A DNA stretch of 5,772 nt from an uncultured Muribaculaceae bacterium (GCA_910586175.1 CAJUIJ010000158.1:1-5772), one strand, 5' to 3'; positions 1 to 5,772 are shown, numbered from the stretch's first letter. Program-made: numbers and translations. The notes: generated from the letters alone by a model not told the origin.

Positions 1-1382
1 CTTCCTAATAAGACCCCAAATAATCCATATTTCGCGCCAAATGCAACTGATATACATAAGTATAACACGCACTCTAAAATTGTAGCCCAAAAATCTCCAA
101 ATTTTCCAAACCCAAATATAAATTGGGTTGAAGAAGAACTTATAAATTCCAAATATATCAATACAAATGCTGGCATCATTATCCAATTTTGTATAATATA
201 TTTTCCACCTAACCAAAATTGAATGAAATTACCAGTATAACACATTAATGGAAAAGCTACTGCACCCCCAACAAATACATATAAGCCAAATAACTCAAAA
301 TATATCTTCCTCGTTTTATCTATATGCCCTTCTGCTATTAAGTTTCCGACACTTGCCGTCAAACTACTTGTAAAATTTCTTATTAATCCTGCTGTTTTTT
401 CCATTAGCAACATATAGTTTCCATATAATGCTACCATACTCAGATTGACAAAGCCATATATCAGAAAGTTAGTAGACTGTGTAATGCCAATTACACCGAC
501 TCTTTGAAAAAAAACTTGCACTGATTTTTTCATCACCTCCGGATATTTCTTAAACATCCGTTTACCAAGCCTCACATCTGCTGCAAGCCAAGGATATGTC
601 TTATTGATCTTCCAATTCAATATAACTGAATAAATGATACCAAATGCAAGCTCAATTGCGACCCAAAGATAATAACTGCCCGTATAATAGGCCAACGCCA
701 TCTGTATGATAGTCTTAACTATATTTCCTGTCTGGAAATATGCCGCCACTACATAATTCTTCTGATCCGCACCAAGTAGATTTTGCCGATAGTTGATAAA
801 ATAACCTATTAAGCTCGATGCCAGAAAACTATAGAATGCAAAGTATATCAGCGCTAAGTTGAATCCGGTGTCCGGAAATATCAAAGGCAGGAAGCAACTC
901 ATTATCACTCCTCCCCCCAAGATTATTATACCAATCCATCGGTAAAGATAACCCATCACTGAGATTATCTCATTTATCTTTTGCTGATTCCGATCAAAGA
1001 GTGGCTTATAAAGCAAAAATCCAATTGCTCCACCTATCCCTAACTCCGCAAGATTCAAAAAGCCCAACAGGTTCTGAAGCGTACCTGTCAGACCCATGAA
1101 CCCTGTGCCGAGACAATCCAAAAATATCTTACGTGTAAAGAAACTTAAAATGAGATTAAGAAAGTAGAAGATAAGATTCACACGTGCATTAAGGAGTGTC
1201 TTCTTAACCCTGCTCTCCCGCACAGGTGCTTCAACTTTTTTATCTCCTCCATCGGTTTGAGTTTCTGTTGCAGACTGAATTCCAGTCTCGACACTCGCCA
1301 CACTCTCGGCCGACAAGATATCTGCCTCAGCGTCATTTGGACTTATTTCCGAAGCAACTTCTTCTGCAACATCCGGAAGCAT
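1..1382 (-). CDS. Wzx-like polysaccharide/O-antigen flippase, 3' end cut by window edge
   Basis: This is an integral inner-membrane protein of the MOP/polysaccharide biosynthesis superfamily, expected to flip undecaprenyl-linked repeat units for capsule or O-antigen. About 460 residues are visible and the C-terminus lies outside the window. Roughly twelve hydrophobic segments are seen from residue 65 onward, starting with NLIFYFLNLILSFF and followed by the conserved stretch TGTLQNLLGFLNLAELGIGG, which is typical of Bacteroides flippases. The family start normally falls near RESRVKKTLLNARVN (residue 55). Here 53 extra residues precede it, with 13 acidic and 2 basic, which is unusual. The start is uncertain: ATG at 1382 is used here, but the frame stays open to a TTG at 1445 that adds 21 hydrophilic residues (DNKVTENKEERLEKDD). 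The gene lies just downstream of the ATPase module on the same strand. Its 3' half is much more AT-rich than its 5' half. The family is clear; the sugar substrate cannot be told. Confidence 0.88.
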   Translation of the reverse strand, partial: MLPDVAEEVASEISPNDAEADILSAESVASVETGIQSATETQTDGGDKKVEAPVRESRVKKTLLNARVNLIFYFLNLILSFFTRKIFLDCLGTGFMGLTGTLQNLLGFLNLAELGIGGAIGFLLYKPLFDRNQQKINEIISVMGYLYRWIGIIILGGGVIMSCFLPLIFPDTGFNLALIYFAFYSFLASSLIGYFINYRQNLLGADQKNYVVAAYFQTGNIVKTIIQMALAYYTGSYYLWVAIELAFGIIYSVILNWKINKTYPWLAADVRLGKRMFKKYPEVMKKSVQVFFQRVGVIGITQSTNFLIYGFVNLSMVALYGNYMLLMEKTAGLIRNFTSSLTASVGNLIAEGHIDKTRKIYFELFGLYVFVGGAVAFPLMCYTGNFIQFWLGGKYIIQNWIMMPAFVLIYLEFISSSSTQFIFGFGKFGDFWATILECVLYLCISVAFGAKYGLFGVLLG

Positions 1383-1457
1383 TGCGCCAAGAATGTCGTC
1401 CTTCTCAAGCCTTTCCTCCTTATTTTCCGTTACTTTATTATCCAATTATACCCTATT

Positions 1458-1469
1458 TTACAATTTCAT
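1458..1469 (-). other. Three-codon mini-ORF (MKL-stop) in frame with the flippase
   Basis: Between the 191-aa gene and the flippase, GGAG (1476-1479) sits 6 bases before ATG-AAA-TTG-TAA. This is the best ribosome-binding arrangement in the gap. The mini-ORF is in the same frame as the flippase: its TAA (1458-1460), a second TAA (1446-1448) and then TTG (1443-1445) follow in register. It may be a leader peptide, or the remains of an earlier flippase start now cut off by two nonsense codons. It could also be chance. Confidence 0.3.
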
Positions 1470-1489
1470 TATAATCTCCAAAAGGAAAT

Positions 1490-2065
1490 CTACCTACACT
1501 CAAAAAGATACTGCGAAGTAGCAATAAGCATCCGATTATTACCTATCATCTGTATTCCCTCTTCCTCATAAGCCCGCAACGTATCATTCTGAGTCCGCGT
1601 GAACTCACCAAACGGTGCTCGGTCTGCATGTTCAGGCACCGAGTACACAAAATATTTCCGATAATCTCCCGATGCCAATACCCCCTCTCGTTCCACCTTC
1701 GCAAGCGTGTCGTACATCTGCGAATATGCCTTATACACATATCCCTCTATATTATCTTCCTCACAATACTTCATCTCCAGCATCATCAACCAAGGCTTGC
1801 TGACCTCCATGCACGACACAAACATGCACTCACAATTCTGTATCCCCCTGATAAATGCAGTATGTTCTTCAAAATTAACCCCTATATATCGTATATGCGA
1901 GTTATTGGCTTTCTTCAAATGAAAATAAGATATGTCTTCAAACGGCTCTTCCGATATCTCGACACCACGCTCGCTTGAGGACTTTTCGGTATAGTCCGCT
2001 ACATAACAGTCTCCCTCATAATACTTCGCTTCACTGAAATATTTCTCATTCATCAATCCCATCAC
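1490..2065 (-). CDS. Uncharacterised 191-aa partner of the ATPase; possible PD-(D/E)XK nuclease-like protein
   Basis: I do not recognise the family. It is a soluble, acidic protein with no signal peptide or membrane segment. Residues 60-145 follow a pattern like the restriction-endonuclease core: a helix with E66/E67 (FEEHTAFIRG), a strand with E79 (NCECMFV), a strand carrying an E-x-K motif (LMMLEMKY, E97 and K99), a long helix (108-127, with Q116) and another strand (KYFVYSVPE). This is compatible with a PD-(D/E)XK nuclease in which the first acid is Glu, but it is an inference from pattern only. The first possible start is GTG at 2065. ATG at 2062 overlaps the ATPase stop by one base (TGATG), and ATG at 2053 is a third option. 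The overlap and lack of a Shine-Dalgarno site suggest translational coupling, so the two proteins probably act together in similar amounts. An alternative is a non-catalytic adaptor with the same fold. Confidence 0.8.
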   Translation of the reverse strand: MMGLMNEKYFSEAKYYEGDCYVADYTEKSSSERGVEISEEPFEDISYFHLKKANNSHIRYIGVNFEEHTAFIRGIQNCECMFVSCMEVSKPWLMMLEMKYCEEDNIEGYVYKAYSQMYDTLAKVEREGVLASGDYRKYFVYSVPEHADRAPFGEFTRTQNDTLRAYEEEGIQMIGNNRMLIATSQYLFECR

Positions 2066-3360
2066 ACAAAGTTCATCAAGTTACGAAACTCAACCATCAC
2101 CCCTTTCATCACACGGTCAAAATAATTGTCACGTATTAAACCCCTATTATCCTGTATCTCAGAATCCGCATAAATCTCACCTTCACGAAGCTCCCAAACA
2201 GCCACATTTCCGGGATCAACACGAGAACCCTCGGGTATCTCCGAAATCTGTGTTACAAGCTCCGCATCTGTCTGCGATGCAAGCCATGCAAGCATACAAT
2301 TATTCAAAGCATATAAAATATACGGGCTATGAGTTGTGATGACCATCATATCTCGGCCATGGTTTATCTTTTTCAATAAATAATATACCAAGGAAACCTG
2401 AGTGGTGGGAAACAAGTTCAACTCCGGCTCCTCTATCACTAAATTTGACATGCCGGGACGTGTCAACGTCTCCTCCCTCTCCTTTACCTTGTTCAACTCC
2501 TCTATAGCTTCCTTATTCAAATTGCTGATATCTTCCTCAGCCAAATGCTCATAGGCGTTGCTCAATCTTATAAAAGCTTCCTTTCCCTCAGGATTAAGTT
2601 CAAGTTTCTCCCTTACATCTTCAATTCCCTCTTGATTGGCAAGCAACCGCACCAAGGCCGCCTCTCTTATTAATCTTCGTTCCTCTGAAGACCTGTCTTC
2701 ATTATGCGAATATACCCAATCAGTAAGATAGTCTATCATGACACACAGGGGCACCACCGACTGCAAACCGCTCGACACTTGCGACAACTCGAACTCGCGC
2801 TCACCGCCATCACTAACCACCATATCCTTACCAAGTCCTACATCATAACGATAACTCTGATGCAAGTCAAGAAGCTCTACTTTCTCCCCGTTCCTGTATT
2901 TGTCGCGTACGCGCTGCCAGTCATCTATGAAGTCGGTAAGATAGCTAAACGGCATCTTGGTCGAAAATATCCCGGGCACCGATATAATGTTACGCTCTGC
3001 CGGTATATATGCATTCTTCGAAATTCCTTTGCTATAAAATCCCTCTTTTTTCTCTGCGCGCATCTCTCCATTCTCATAGTGCAGATGCAACGCTTCCCCT
3101 TCATAGTCAAAACAGCTCTTATCCGAAAGATACCCTTCTATATTATGATACCTGATAAGCTGTTCATGCACATATGGCCCACCAAGGTGATGAATACTCT
3201 GCCTGCGCACACAGTCTTTCTCAACCCATTGGCAGAAACTAACCAACTTGGCCACAGTGCTCTTGCCGCTCCCCTGAGGCCCTATAAATACATTTACACG
3301 CCTGAGCGCAAGTTCCACTCTATTTATAGGACCTATTCTCTCTATTATGATGCGTTCCAT
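2062..3360 (-). CDS. ABC/AAA_15-type ATPase (432 aa), likely sensor or effector ATPase of a two-gene module
   Basis: This is a soluble P-loop ATPase of the SMC/ABC-like AAA_15/AAA_21 group. All motifs are present in order: an N-terminal strand and Walker A (GPQGSGKST, 27-35), the YIPAER segment common in AAA_15 proteins (118-123), an ABC-like signature (SQVSSGLQS, 193-201), a charged helical insertion (about 220-300), Walker B (LVIEEPELNLFP, 307-318, with E310/E311) and the H-loop (TTHSPYIL, 342-349). Walker A and signature being intact suggests active ATP binding and head-to-tail dimerisation. There is no TOPRIM domain, so it is not a full OLD nuclease, and the insertion is far shorter than the arms of Rad50 or SMC. 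The gene starts 63 bases after the lipoate ligase and ends inside the start of the 191-aa gene. ATPases of this type with a small co-encoded partner are common in phage-defence modules (PARIS AriA, Septu PtuA). The defence role is inferred; fold and ATP binding are strongly supported. Confidence 0.93.
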   Translation of the reverse strand: MERIIIERIGPINRVELALRRVNVFIGPQGSGKSTVAKLVSFCQWVEKDCVRRQSIHHLGGPYVHEQLIRYHNIEGYLSDKSCFDYEGEALHLHYENGEMRAEKKEGFYSKGISKNAYIPAERNIISVPGIFSTKMPFSYLTDFIDDWQRVRDKYRNGEKVELLDLHQSYRYDVGLGKDMVVSDGGEREFELSQVSSGLQSVVPLCVMIDYLTDWVYSHNEDRSSEERRLIREAALVRLLANQEGIEDVREKLELNPEGKEAFIRLSNAYEHLAEEDISNLNKEAIEELNKVKEREETLTRPGMSNLVIEEPELNLFPTTQVSLVYYLLKKINHGRDMMVITTHSPYILYALNNCMLAWLASQTDAELVTQISEIPEGSRVDPGNVAVWELREGEIYADSEIQDNRGLIRDNYFDRVMKGVMVEFRNLMNFV

Positions 3361-3423
3361 CTATATCCACTTATCTATTTTATCACCCTAACTATTCTCT
3401 CATCCCCCTCCTACGGCAAAAAA

Positions 3424-4146
3424 CTAAATCCCACAATAACTATCAGCAGCCAACCCCTCAACCTCACAAATAAACTCAGCCGAAAGCTCAAGCTCACCCA
3501 CCTCATGCCGCTCACGAAGCCCGCGCTCCAACGCCGCCCGGAAGTCAGCCATAGTCTCCACCCCCGGCAACCATCCCCGCAAGTTGATAACCTCGGCATG
3601 ACGCGACTTAACGCCCCTGGCCTGCACAAACTTACCCTCAGGATTCCCCAACGCAAGCGACATCCGGCGCGTGTCCACGTCAAACAACAACGTGCCGTGA
3701 TACAAATGCACATCCGGAGTCTTCCGGCTCGCCATCCCACTGAATTTCTTTCCCCCAAGCAGCAAGTCATTAGTCTGACTAAGCTCTATCTCCACCCCCA
3801 TCTCAGCAAATATCGGCGCAAACAGGTCATGGCAAATACGATAGTCCGTCTCCAACCCTCGCCCCGCCGCCGGCACAAACAGCGAGAAGTTAAGATTGCC
3901 GAAATCATGATACACCGCTCCACCACCCGTGCAGCGCCTCACCACAGGTATCCCTTCCTCATGGCAATATTCCAAATTAACCTCCCGCTCCGCACACTGG
4001 TGCACACCGACTATCACGCATGGACGATTCTGCCAGAAGCCAAACACAGCCCCTTCCTTACAAGCCTCATGACTCATAAGCATCTCATCCATCGCCAGAT
4101 TGAACCCGGGCTCTACACTCTCATTTTTATACTCCAACAATTGCAT
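3424..4146 (-). CDS. lplA: Lipoate-protein ligase A family protein, short form (240 aa)
   Basis: This cytosolic enzyme is expected to activate lipoate with ATP and attach it to lipoyl domains of 2-oxoacid dehydrogenases or the glycine-cleavage H protein. Visible motifs of the BPL/LplA/LipB fold are RRCTGGGAVYHDFGN (70-84), the lysine motif GGKKFSGMA (131-139, K134 aligning with the lipoyl-AMP contact lysine of E. coli LplA), HGTLLFDVD (150-158) and the region KFVQARGVKSRHAEVINL. No Cys occurs where LipM octanoyltransferases carry theirs, which favours a ligase. At 240 aa it lacks the C-terminal accessory domain of E. coli LplA (about 338 aa), so it may be the catalytic half only or depend on a partner. 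An upstream in-frame GTG at 4188 would add 14 residues (IFTLIGRNRRYVR). ATG at 4146 is chosen because AGGAGGT lies 8 bases before it and homology begins there. Substrate (lipoate or octanoate) is not proven. Confidence 0.88.
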   Translation of the reverse strand: MQLLEYKNESVEPGFNLAMDEMLMSHEACKEGAVFGFWQNRPCVIVGVHQCAEREVNLEYCHEEGIPVVRRCTGGGAVYHDFGNLNFSLFVPAAGRGLETDYRICHDLFAPIFAEMGVEIELSQTNDLLLGGKKFSGMASRKTPDVHLYHGTLLFDVDTRRMSLALGNPEGKFVQARGVKSRHAEVINLRGWLPGVETMADFRAALERGLRERHEVGELELSAEFICEVEGLAADSYCGI

Positions 4147-4154
4147 ACGCACAT

Positions 4155-4161
4155 ACCTCCT
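4155..4161 (-). promoter_or_regulatory. Shine-Dalgarno site AGGAGGT for the lipoate ligase
   Basis: On the minus strand, AGGAGGT occurs 8 bases before ATG at 4146. Such a full anti-16S match is not typical of Bacteroidales genes and none of the other genes here has one this good at a usable distance. It decides the start in favour of 4146 over the GTG at 4188. Confidence 0.6.
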
Positions 4162-4229
4162 ATTCCTGCCTATGAGAGTAAAAATCACACCTACAAGCAG
4201 TTACAACAATCGCTATATATTTAATGCTA

Positions 4230-4257
4230 CAAAGTAACATCAATGTTCATCCACAAA
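4230..4257 (-). promoter_or_regulatory. Weak candidate Bacteroidota promoter for the lipoate ligase
   Basis: On the minus strand, TTTG (4254-4257) is followed after 16 bases by TTACTTTG (4230-4237), which matches 7 of 8 positions of the -7 consensus TAnnTTTG. The spacing is shorter than the usual 19-21 bases, so this is tentative. It would give a leader of about 75 bases. If it is not real, the ligase may be read through from gmd or use another site in the 4147-4374 gap. Confidence 0.28.
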
Positions 4258-4302
4258 ACCCAACCCCAAATAATCTCAAAGACTAAACCCAAAAACTAAT
4301 TG

Positions 4303-4319
4303 CTTTTAATAAATAAAAG
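4303..4319 (-). terminator. Possible weak hairpin after gmd
   Basis: A perfect 6-bp inverted repeat CTTTTA/TAAAAG with a 5-base loop lies 55 bases after the gmd stop codon, and GTTTTT follows on the minus strand some 7 bases later. The stem is entirely AT except for its closing C-G pair, so it would be weak. It could be a terminator end point or simply AT-rich spacer. Confidence 0.22.
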
Positions 4320-4345
4320 TATTTATAATACCACGATTTAGTCTA

Positions 4346-4373
4346 CCTCATGCCTGATAACTCAGACCTGATA
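4346..4373. repeat. Imperfect 14-bp tandem repeat directly after gmd stop
   Basis: Two adjacent 14-base units (4346-4359 and 4360-4373) match at 11 of 14 positions and share the block CCTGATA exactly on the plus strand. The array begins one base beyond the gmd stop codon. No function is evident; a replication-slippage duplication is the simplest reading. Confidence 0.5.
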
Positions 4374-4374
4374 C

Positions 4375-5484
4375 TTACTTAACAATCCCCTTCTCAAGAT
4401 ACTCAGCCAAGTTCGTACGTATATGGTCTCCGGCACGCTCCACTGCCACCTTCTCCATATCATGGTCCACCATCAGGTTGACAAGCTCCTCGAAGCTCGT
4501 CTTCTTGCCCGGATCCCAGCCAAGCTCATTACGTGCCTTAGTGGGGTCACCAAGCAAATTCACCACATCAGTAGGACGGTAGAAATCAGGGCTGACCTCC
4601 ACAAGCACCTTGCCTGTCTTCACATCGATACCCTTCTCATTCTCATCCTTGCCCTCCCAGCGAAGCTCTATGCCGGCACGCCTGAACGCAAGCTCACAGA
4701 ACTCCCTCACTGTATGCTGATCGCCCGTGGCGATAACATAATCATCCGGCCTACGCTGCTGGAGTATAAGCCACATGCACTCCACATAATCGCGGGCATA
4801 ACCCCAGTCCCTGAGCGACGACAGATTGCCCAAGTATAGCTTATCCTGCTTACCCTGTGCTATGCGGGCAGCAGCCAACGTTATCTTACGGGTCACGAAA
4901 GTCTCGCCGCGACGCTCAGACTCATGGTTAAAGAGTATGCCCGAGCAGGCATACATACCATAAGCCTCACGATACTCCTTAACTATCCAGAAGCCATAGA
5001 GCTTGGCCACTGCATAAGGCGAATACGGATGAAAAGGCGTCCTCTCATTCTGGGGCACCTCCTCCACCTTGCCGTAAAGCTCCGAAGTCGATGCCTGGTA
5101 GAAGCGGCATGTATCAGCAAGGCCGCAAAGCCTTATAGCCTCAAGGCAACGCAACACGCCCGTGGCATCGATATCCGCAGTGAACTCCGGAGAATCAAAC
5201 GACACCTGCACATGGCTCTGCGCAGCAAGGTTATAGAACTCATCAGGACGCACCTTCCCCACCACCTGCAATATCGACATGGAGTCGCCGAGATCTGCAT
5301 AATGGAGATGGAAATGCTCATGCCCCTCCAAGTGGGAGATACGCTCACGGTAATCAACCGACGAACGCCTGATCACGCCATGCACCTCATACCCCCTATC
5401 AAGCAAGAACTCCGACAGGTAACTCCCGTCCTGACCAGTGACGCCCGTTATCAACGCCCTACGCCTATCCGATGCCTCTTTCAT
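4375..5484 (-). CDS. gmd: GDP-mannose 4,6-dehydratase
   Basis: This enzyme converts GDP-D-mannose to GDP-4-keto-6-deoxy-D-mannose, the precursor of GDP-L-fucose, GDP-D-rhamnose or GDP-perosamine, in the cytosol. It is a full-length (369 aa) extended short-chain dehydrogenase. The Rossmann motif is GVTGQDG (14-20), RRSS (39-42) fits the NADP-binding segment of the family, and the catalytic set is T133 and E135 (ASTSELYG), with Y157 and K161 (YSPYAVAK). FNHESERRGETFVTRKI (185-201) and RDWGYARDYV (225-234) are hallmark Gmd stretches. The start ATG at 5484 places the Rossmann strand at residue 10 as expected. A strong promoter lies about 50 bases upstream. The usual partner fcl (GDP-fucose synthase) is not in the window and may lie elsewhere, or a different reductase may use the product. 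GC is high (about 58% in a 60-base sample) compared with the polysaccharide gene at the left edge, suggesting a resident gene. Confidence 0.97.
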   Translation of the reverse strand: MKEASDRRRALITGVTGQDGSYLSEFLLDRGYEVHGVIRRSSVDYRERISHLEGHEHFHLHYADLGDSMSILQVVGKVRPDEFYNLAAQSHVQVSFDSPEFTADIDATGVLRCLEAIRLCGLADTCRFYQASTSELYGKVEEVPQNERTPFHPYSPYAVAKLYGFWIVKEYREAYGMYACSGILFNHESERRGETFVTRKITLAAARIAQGKQDKLYLGNLSSLRDWGYARDYVECMWLILQQRRPDDYVIATGDQHTVREFCELAFRRAGIELRWEGKDENEKGIDVKTGKVLVEVSPDFYRPTDVVNLLGDPTKARNELGWDPGKKTSFEELVNLMVDHDMEKVAVERAGDHIRTNLAEYLEKGIVK

Positions 5485-5530
5485 AATGATTATAGCTCTA
5501 AATAACTGATGATTGTCTATTAATAAAATG

Positions 5531-5562
5531 CAAATTTACAACTTTTCCGCCAATTATCCAAA
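5531..5562 (-). promoter_or_regulatory. gmd: Bacteroidota primary-sigma promoter of gmd
   Basis: On the minus strand, TTTG (5559-5562) is followed after exactly 20 bases by TAAATTTG (5531-5538). This is a full match to the -33 TTTG and -7 TAnnTTTG elements known for Bacteroides. Transcription would start roughly at 5525, giving a leader of about 40 bases before the gmd ATG at 5484. The leader has no Shine-Dalgarno sequence, which is normal for this phylum. Confidence 0.75.
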
Positions 5563-5567
5563 AATTA

Positions 5568-5587
5568 CCCCAAAAGCCCCCAAAAGC
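5568..5587. repeat. Perfect 10-bp tandem duplication upstream of the gmd promoter
   Basis: The unit CCCCAAAAGC (plus strand) occurs twice with no gap at 5568-5577 and 5578-5587. It ends six bases upstream of the promoter's -33 element. On the minus strand it reads as repeated GCTTTTGGGG. Its position could matter for promoter activity, but nothing shows that directly. Confidence 0.65.
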
Positions 5588-5630
5588 AAGAAGCCGGAAA
5601 AGGGTGTTGAGTTTGCCGCGACACAGCCGC

Positions 5631-5650
5631 AGCAATAGCCAGCAATAGCC
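5631..5650. repeat. Perfect 10-bp tandem duplication
   Basis: The unit AGCAATAGCC occurs twice back to back (5631-5640, 5641-5650), and the next four bases (AGCC) continue part of the pattern. It belongs to a cluster of unrelated short duplications in the gap upstream of gmd. Confidence 0.65.
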
Positions 5651-5663
5651 AGCCATGACAAAG

Positions 5664-5727
5664 AGCAAAAGTAAACATAAGACCAAGGCCCAAATAGCAA
5701 AAGCATACACAAGACCAAGGCTCAAAT
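5664..5727. repeat. Imperfect 32-bp tandem duplication
   Basis: Two adjacent 32-base units (5664-5695 and 5696-5727) match at 28 of 32 positions, with differences at unit positions 9, 11, 15 and 26. Both begin AGCAAAAG and both contain AAGACCAAGGC; the array is followed by a third partial start (AGCA). The unit length is not a multiple of three, which argues against a repeated peptide. Confidence 0.65.
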
Positions 5728-5745
5728 AGCAGTTTTGTACTGTGG

Positions 5746-5760
5746 GTCGCCAAAGGCGAC
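5746..5760. repeat. GC-rich inverted repeat GTCGCC-AAA-GGCGAC
   Basis: A perfect 6-bp stem with a 3-base loop is followed on the plus strand by AAAAAAA (5761-5767). On the minus strand the T-run comes before the stem, and on the plus strand the run is A, so it lacks the U-tail of a standard terminator in either direction. It may be part of a structure or dispersed repeat that continues beyond the right edge. Confidence 0.5.
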
Positions 5761-5772
5761 AAAAAAATAAAC

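Larger units (their letters stand above)
5485..5772. other. Non-coding region upstream of gmd
   Basis: This 288-base stretch holds the gmd promoter, three tandem duplications and one inverted repeat, described separately. Two minus-strand open frames of 75 and 65 codons cross it, both hydrophobic, but they run through the out-of-frame repeats and one passes through the promoter, so I do not call them genes. Confidence 0.55.

Noticed and set aside
2062..3360. OLD-family or Gabija GajA nuclease
   Set aside because: The sequence after the H-loop is too short for a TOPRIM domain and shows no acidic E...DxD pattern of one.
3361..3423. Promoter in front of the ATPase gene
   Set aside because: I found no TTTG/TAnnTTTG pair with acceptable spacing in the 63-base gap; the gene may be co-transcribed with the lipoate ligase.
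3424..4146. Octanoyltransferase LipM or LipB
   Set aside because: The catalytic cysteine region of LipM has no Cys here, while the RR-TGGGAV-HD and K-x-SG-x-A motifs fit LplA better.
2704..4224. Long plus-strand open frame of 506 codons
   Set aside because: It lies opposite the ATPase and the lipoate ligase, both of which have clear family motifs. Its translation is rich in His, Pro, Leu, Arg and Ile with no domain pattern, as expected for an antisense shadow.
4423..5505. Plus-strand frames of 138 and 193 codons opposite gmd
   Set aside because: Both are shadows of gmd, whose motifs and length are unambiguous.
5664..5727. CRISPR-like repeat
   Set aside because: The two 32-bp units are directly adjacent and diverged, with no spacers and no cas genes in the window.
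5498..5762. Two hydrophobic minus-strand frames (75 and 65 codons) that could be small membrane proteins
   Set aside because: They cross tandem units of 10 and 32 bp that break frame, one passes through the exact-match gmd promoter, and neither has a plausible ribosome-binding context.

Overview
The window most likely comes from the Bacteroidales (Bacteroides, Prevotella or Muribaculaceae type). The main evidence is a near-perfect Bacteroidota primary-sigma promoter (TTTG-N20-TAAATTTG) in front of the rightmost gene. Weak use of Shine-Dalgarno sites and a flippase of the kind found in Bacteroides capsule or O-antigen loci agree with this. Genus cannot be fixed from the sequence alone.

All five genes I can support lie on the minus strand, so the locus reads from high to low coordinates. 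It begins with a 288-base non-coding stretch (5485-5772) holding several short tandem duplications, a GC-rich inverted repeat and the promoter. Next is gmd (4375-5484), GDP-mannose 4,6-dehydratase, the first step from GDP-mannose toward GDP-L-fucose and related 6-deoxyhexoses. After a 228-base gap with a possible weak hairpin and a weak promoter candidate comes a short LplA-type lipoate-protein ligase (3424-4146). A 63-base gap leads to a two-gene module: an ABC/AAA_15-like ATPase of 432 aa (2062-3360), overlapping a 191-aa protein (1490-2065) whose pattern resembles a PD-(D/E)XK nuclease core. Last is a Wzx-like polysaccharide flippase that runs off the left edge (1-1382, or to 1445 with a TTG start).

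Gmd and the flippase fit a surface-polysaccharide locus: one makes a nucleotide-sugar precursor, the other moves lipid-linked repeat units across the inner membrane. The lipoate ligase is a metabolic gene with no obvious link to either. The ATPase plus small partner has the build of a two-component defence module (compare the AAA_15 ATPase of PARIS or PtuA of Septu), but its partner is not one I recognise from a known system. It is the best candidate here for something undescribed.

GC content falls along the locus. Hand counts on 60-base samples give about 58% in gmd, 55% in the ligase, 43% in the ATPase, 48% in the 5' half of the flippase and 28% in its 3' half. This suggests a conserved chromosomal flank passing into an acquired, variable polysaccharide region.
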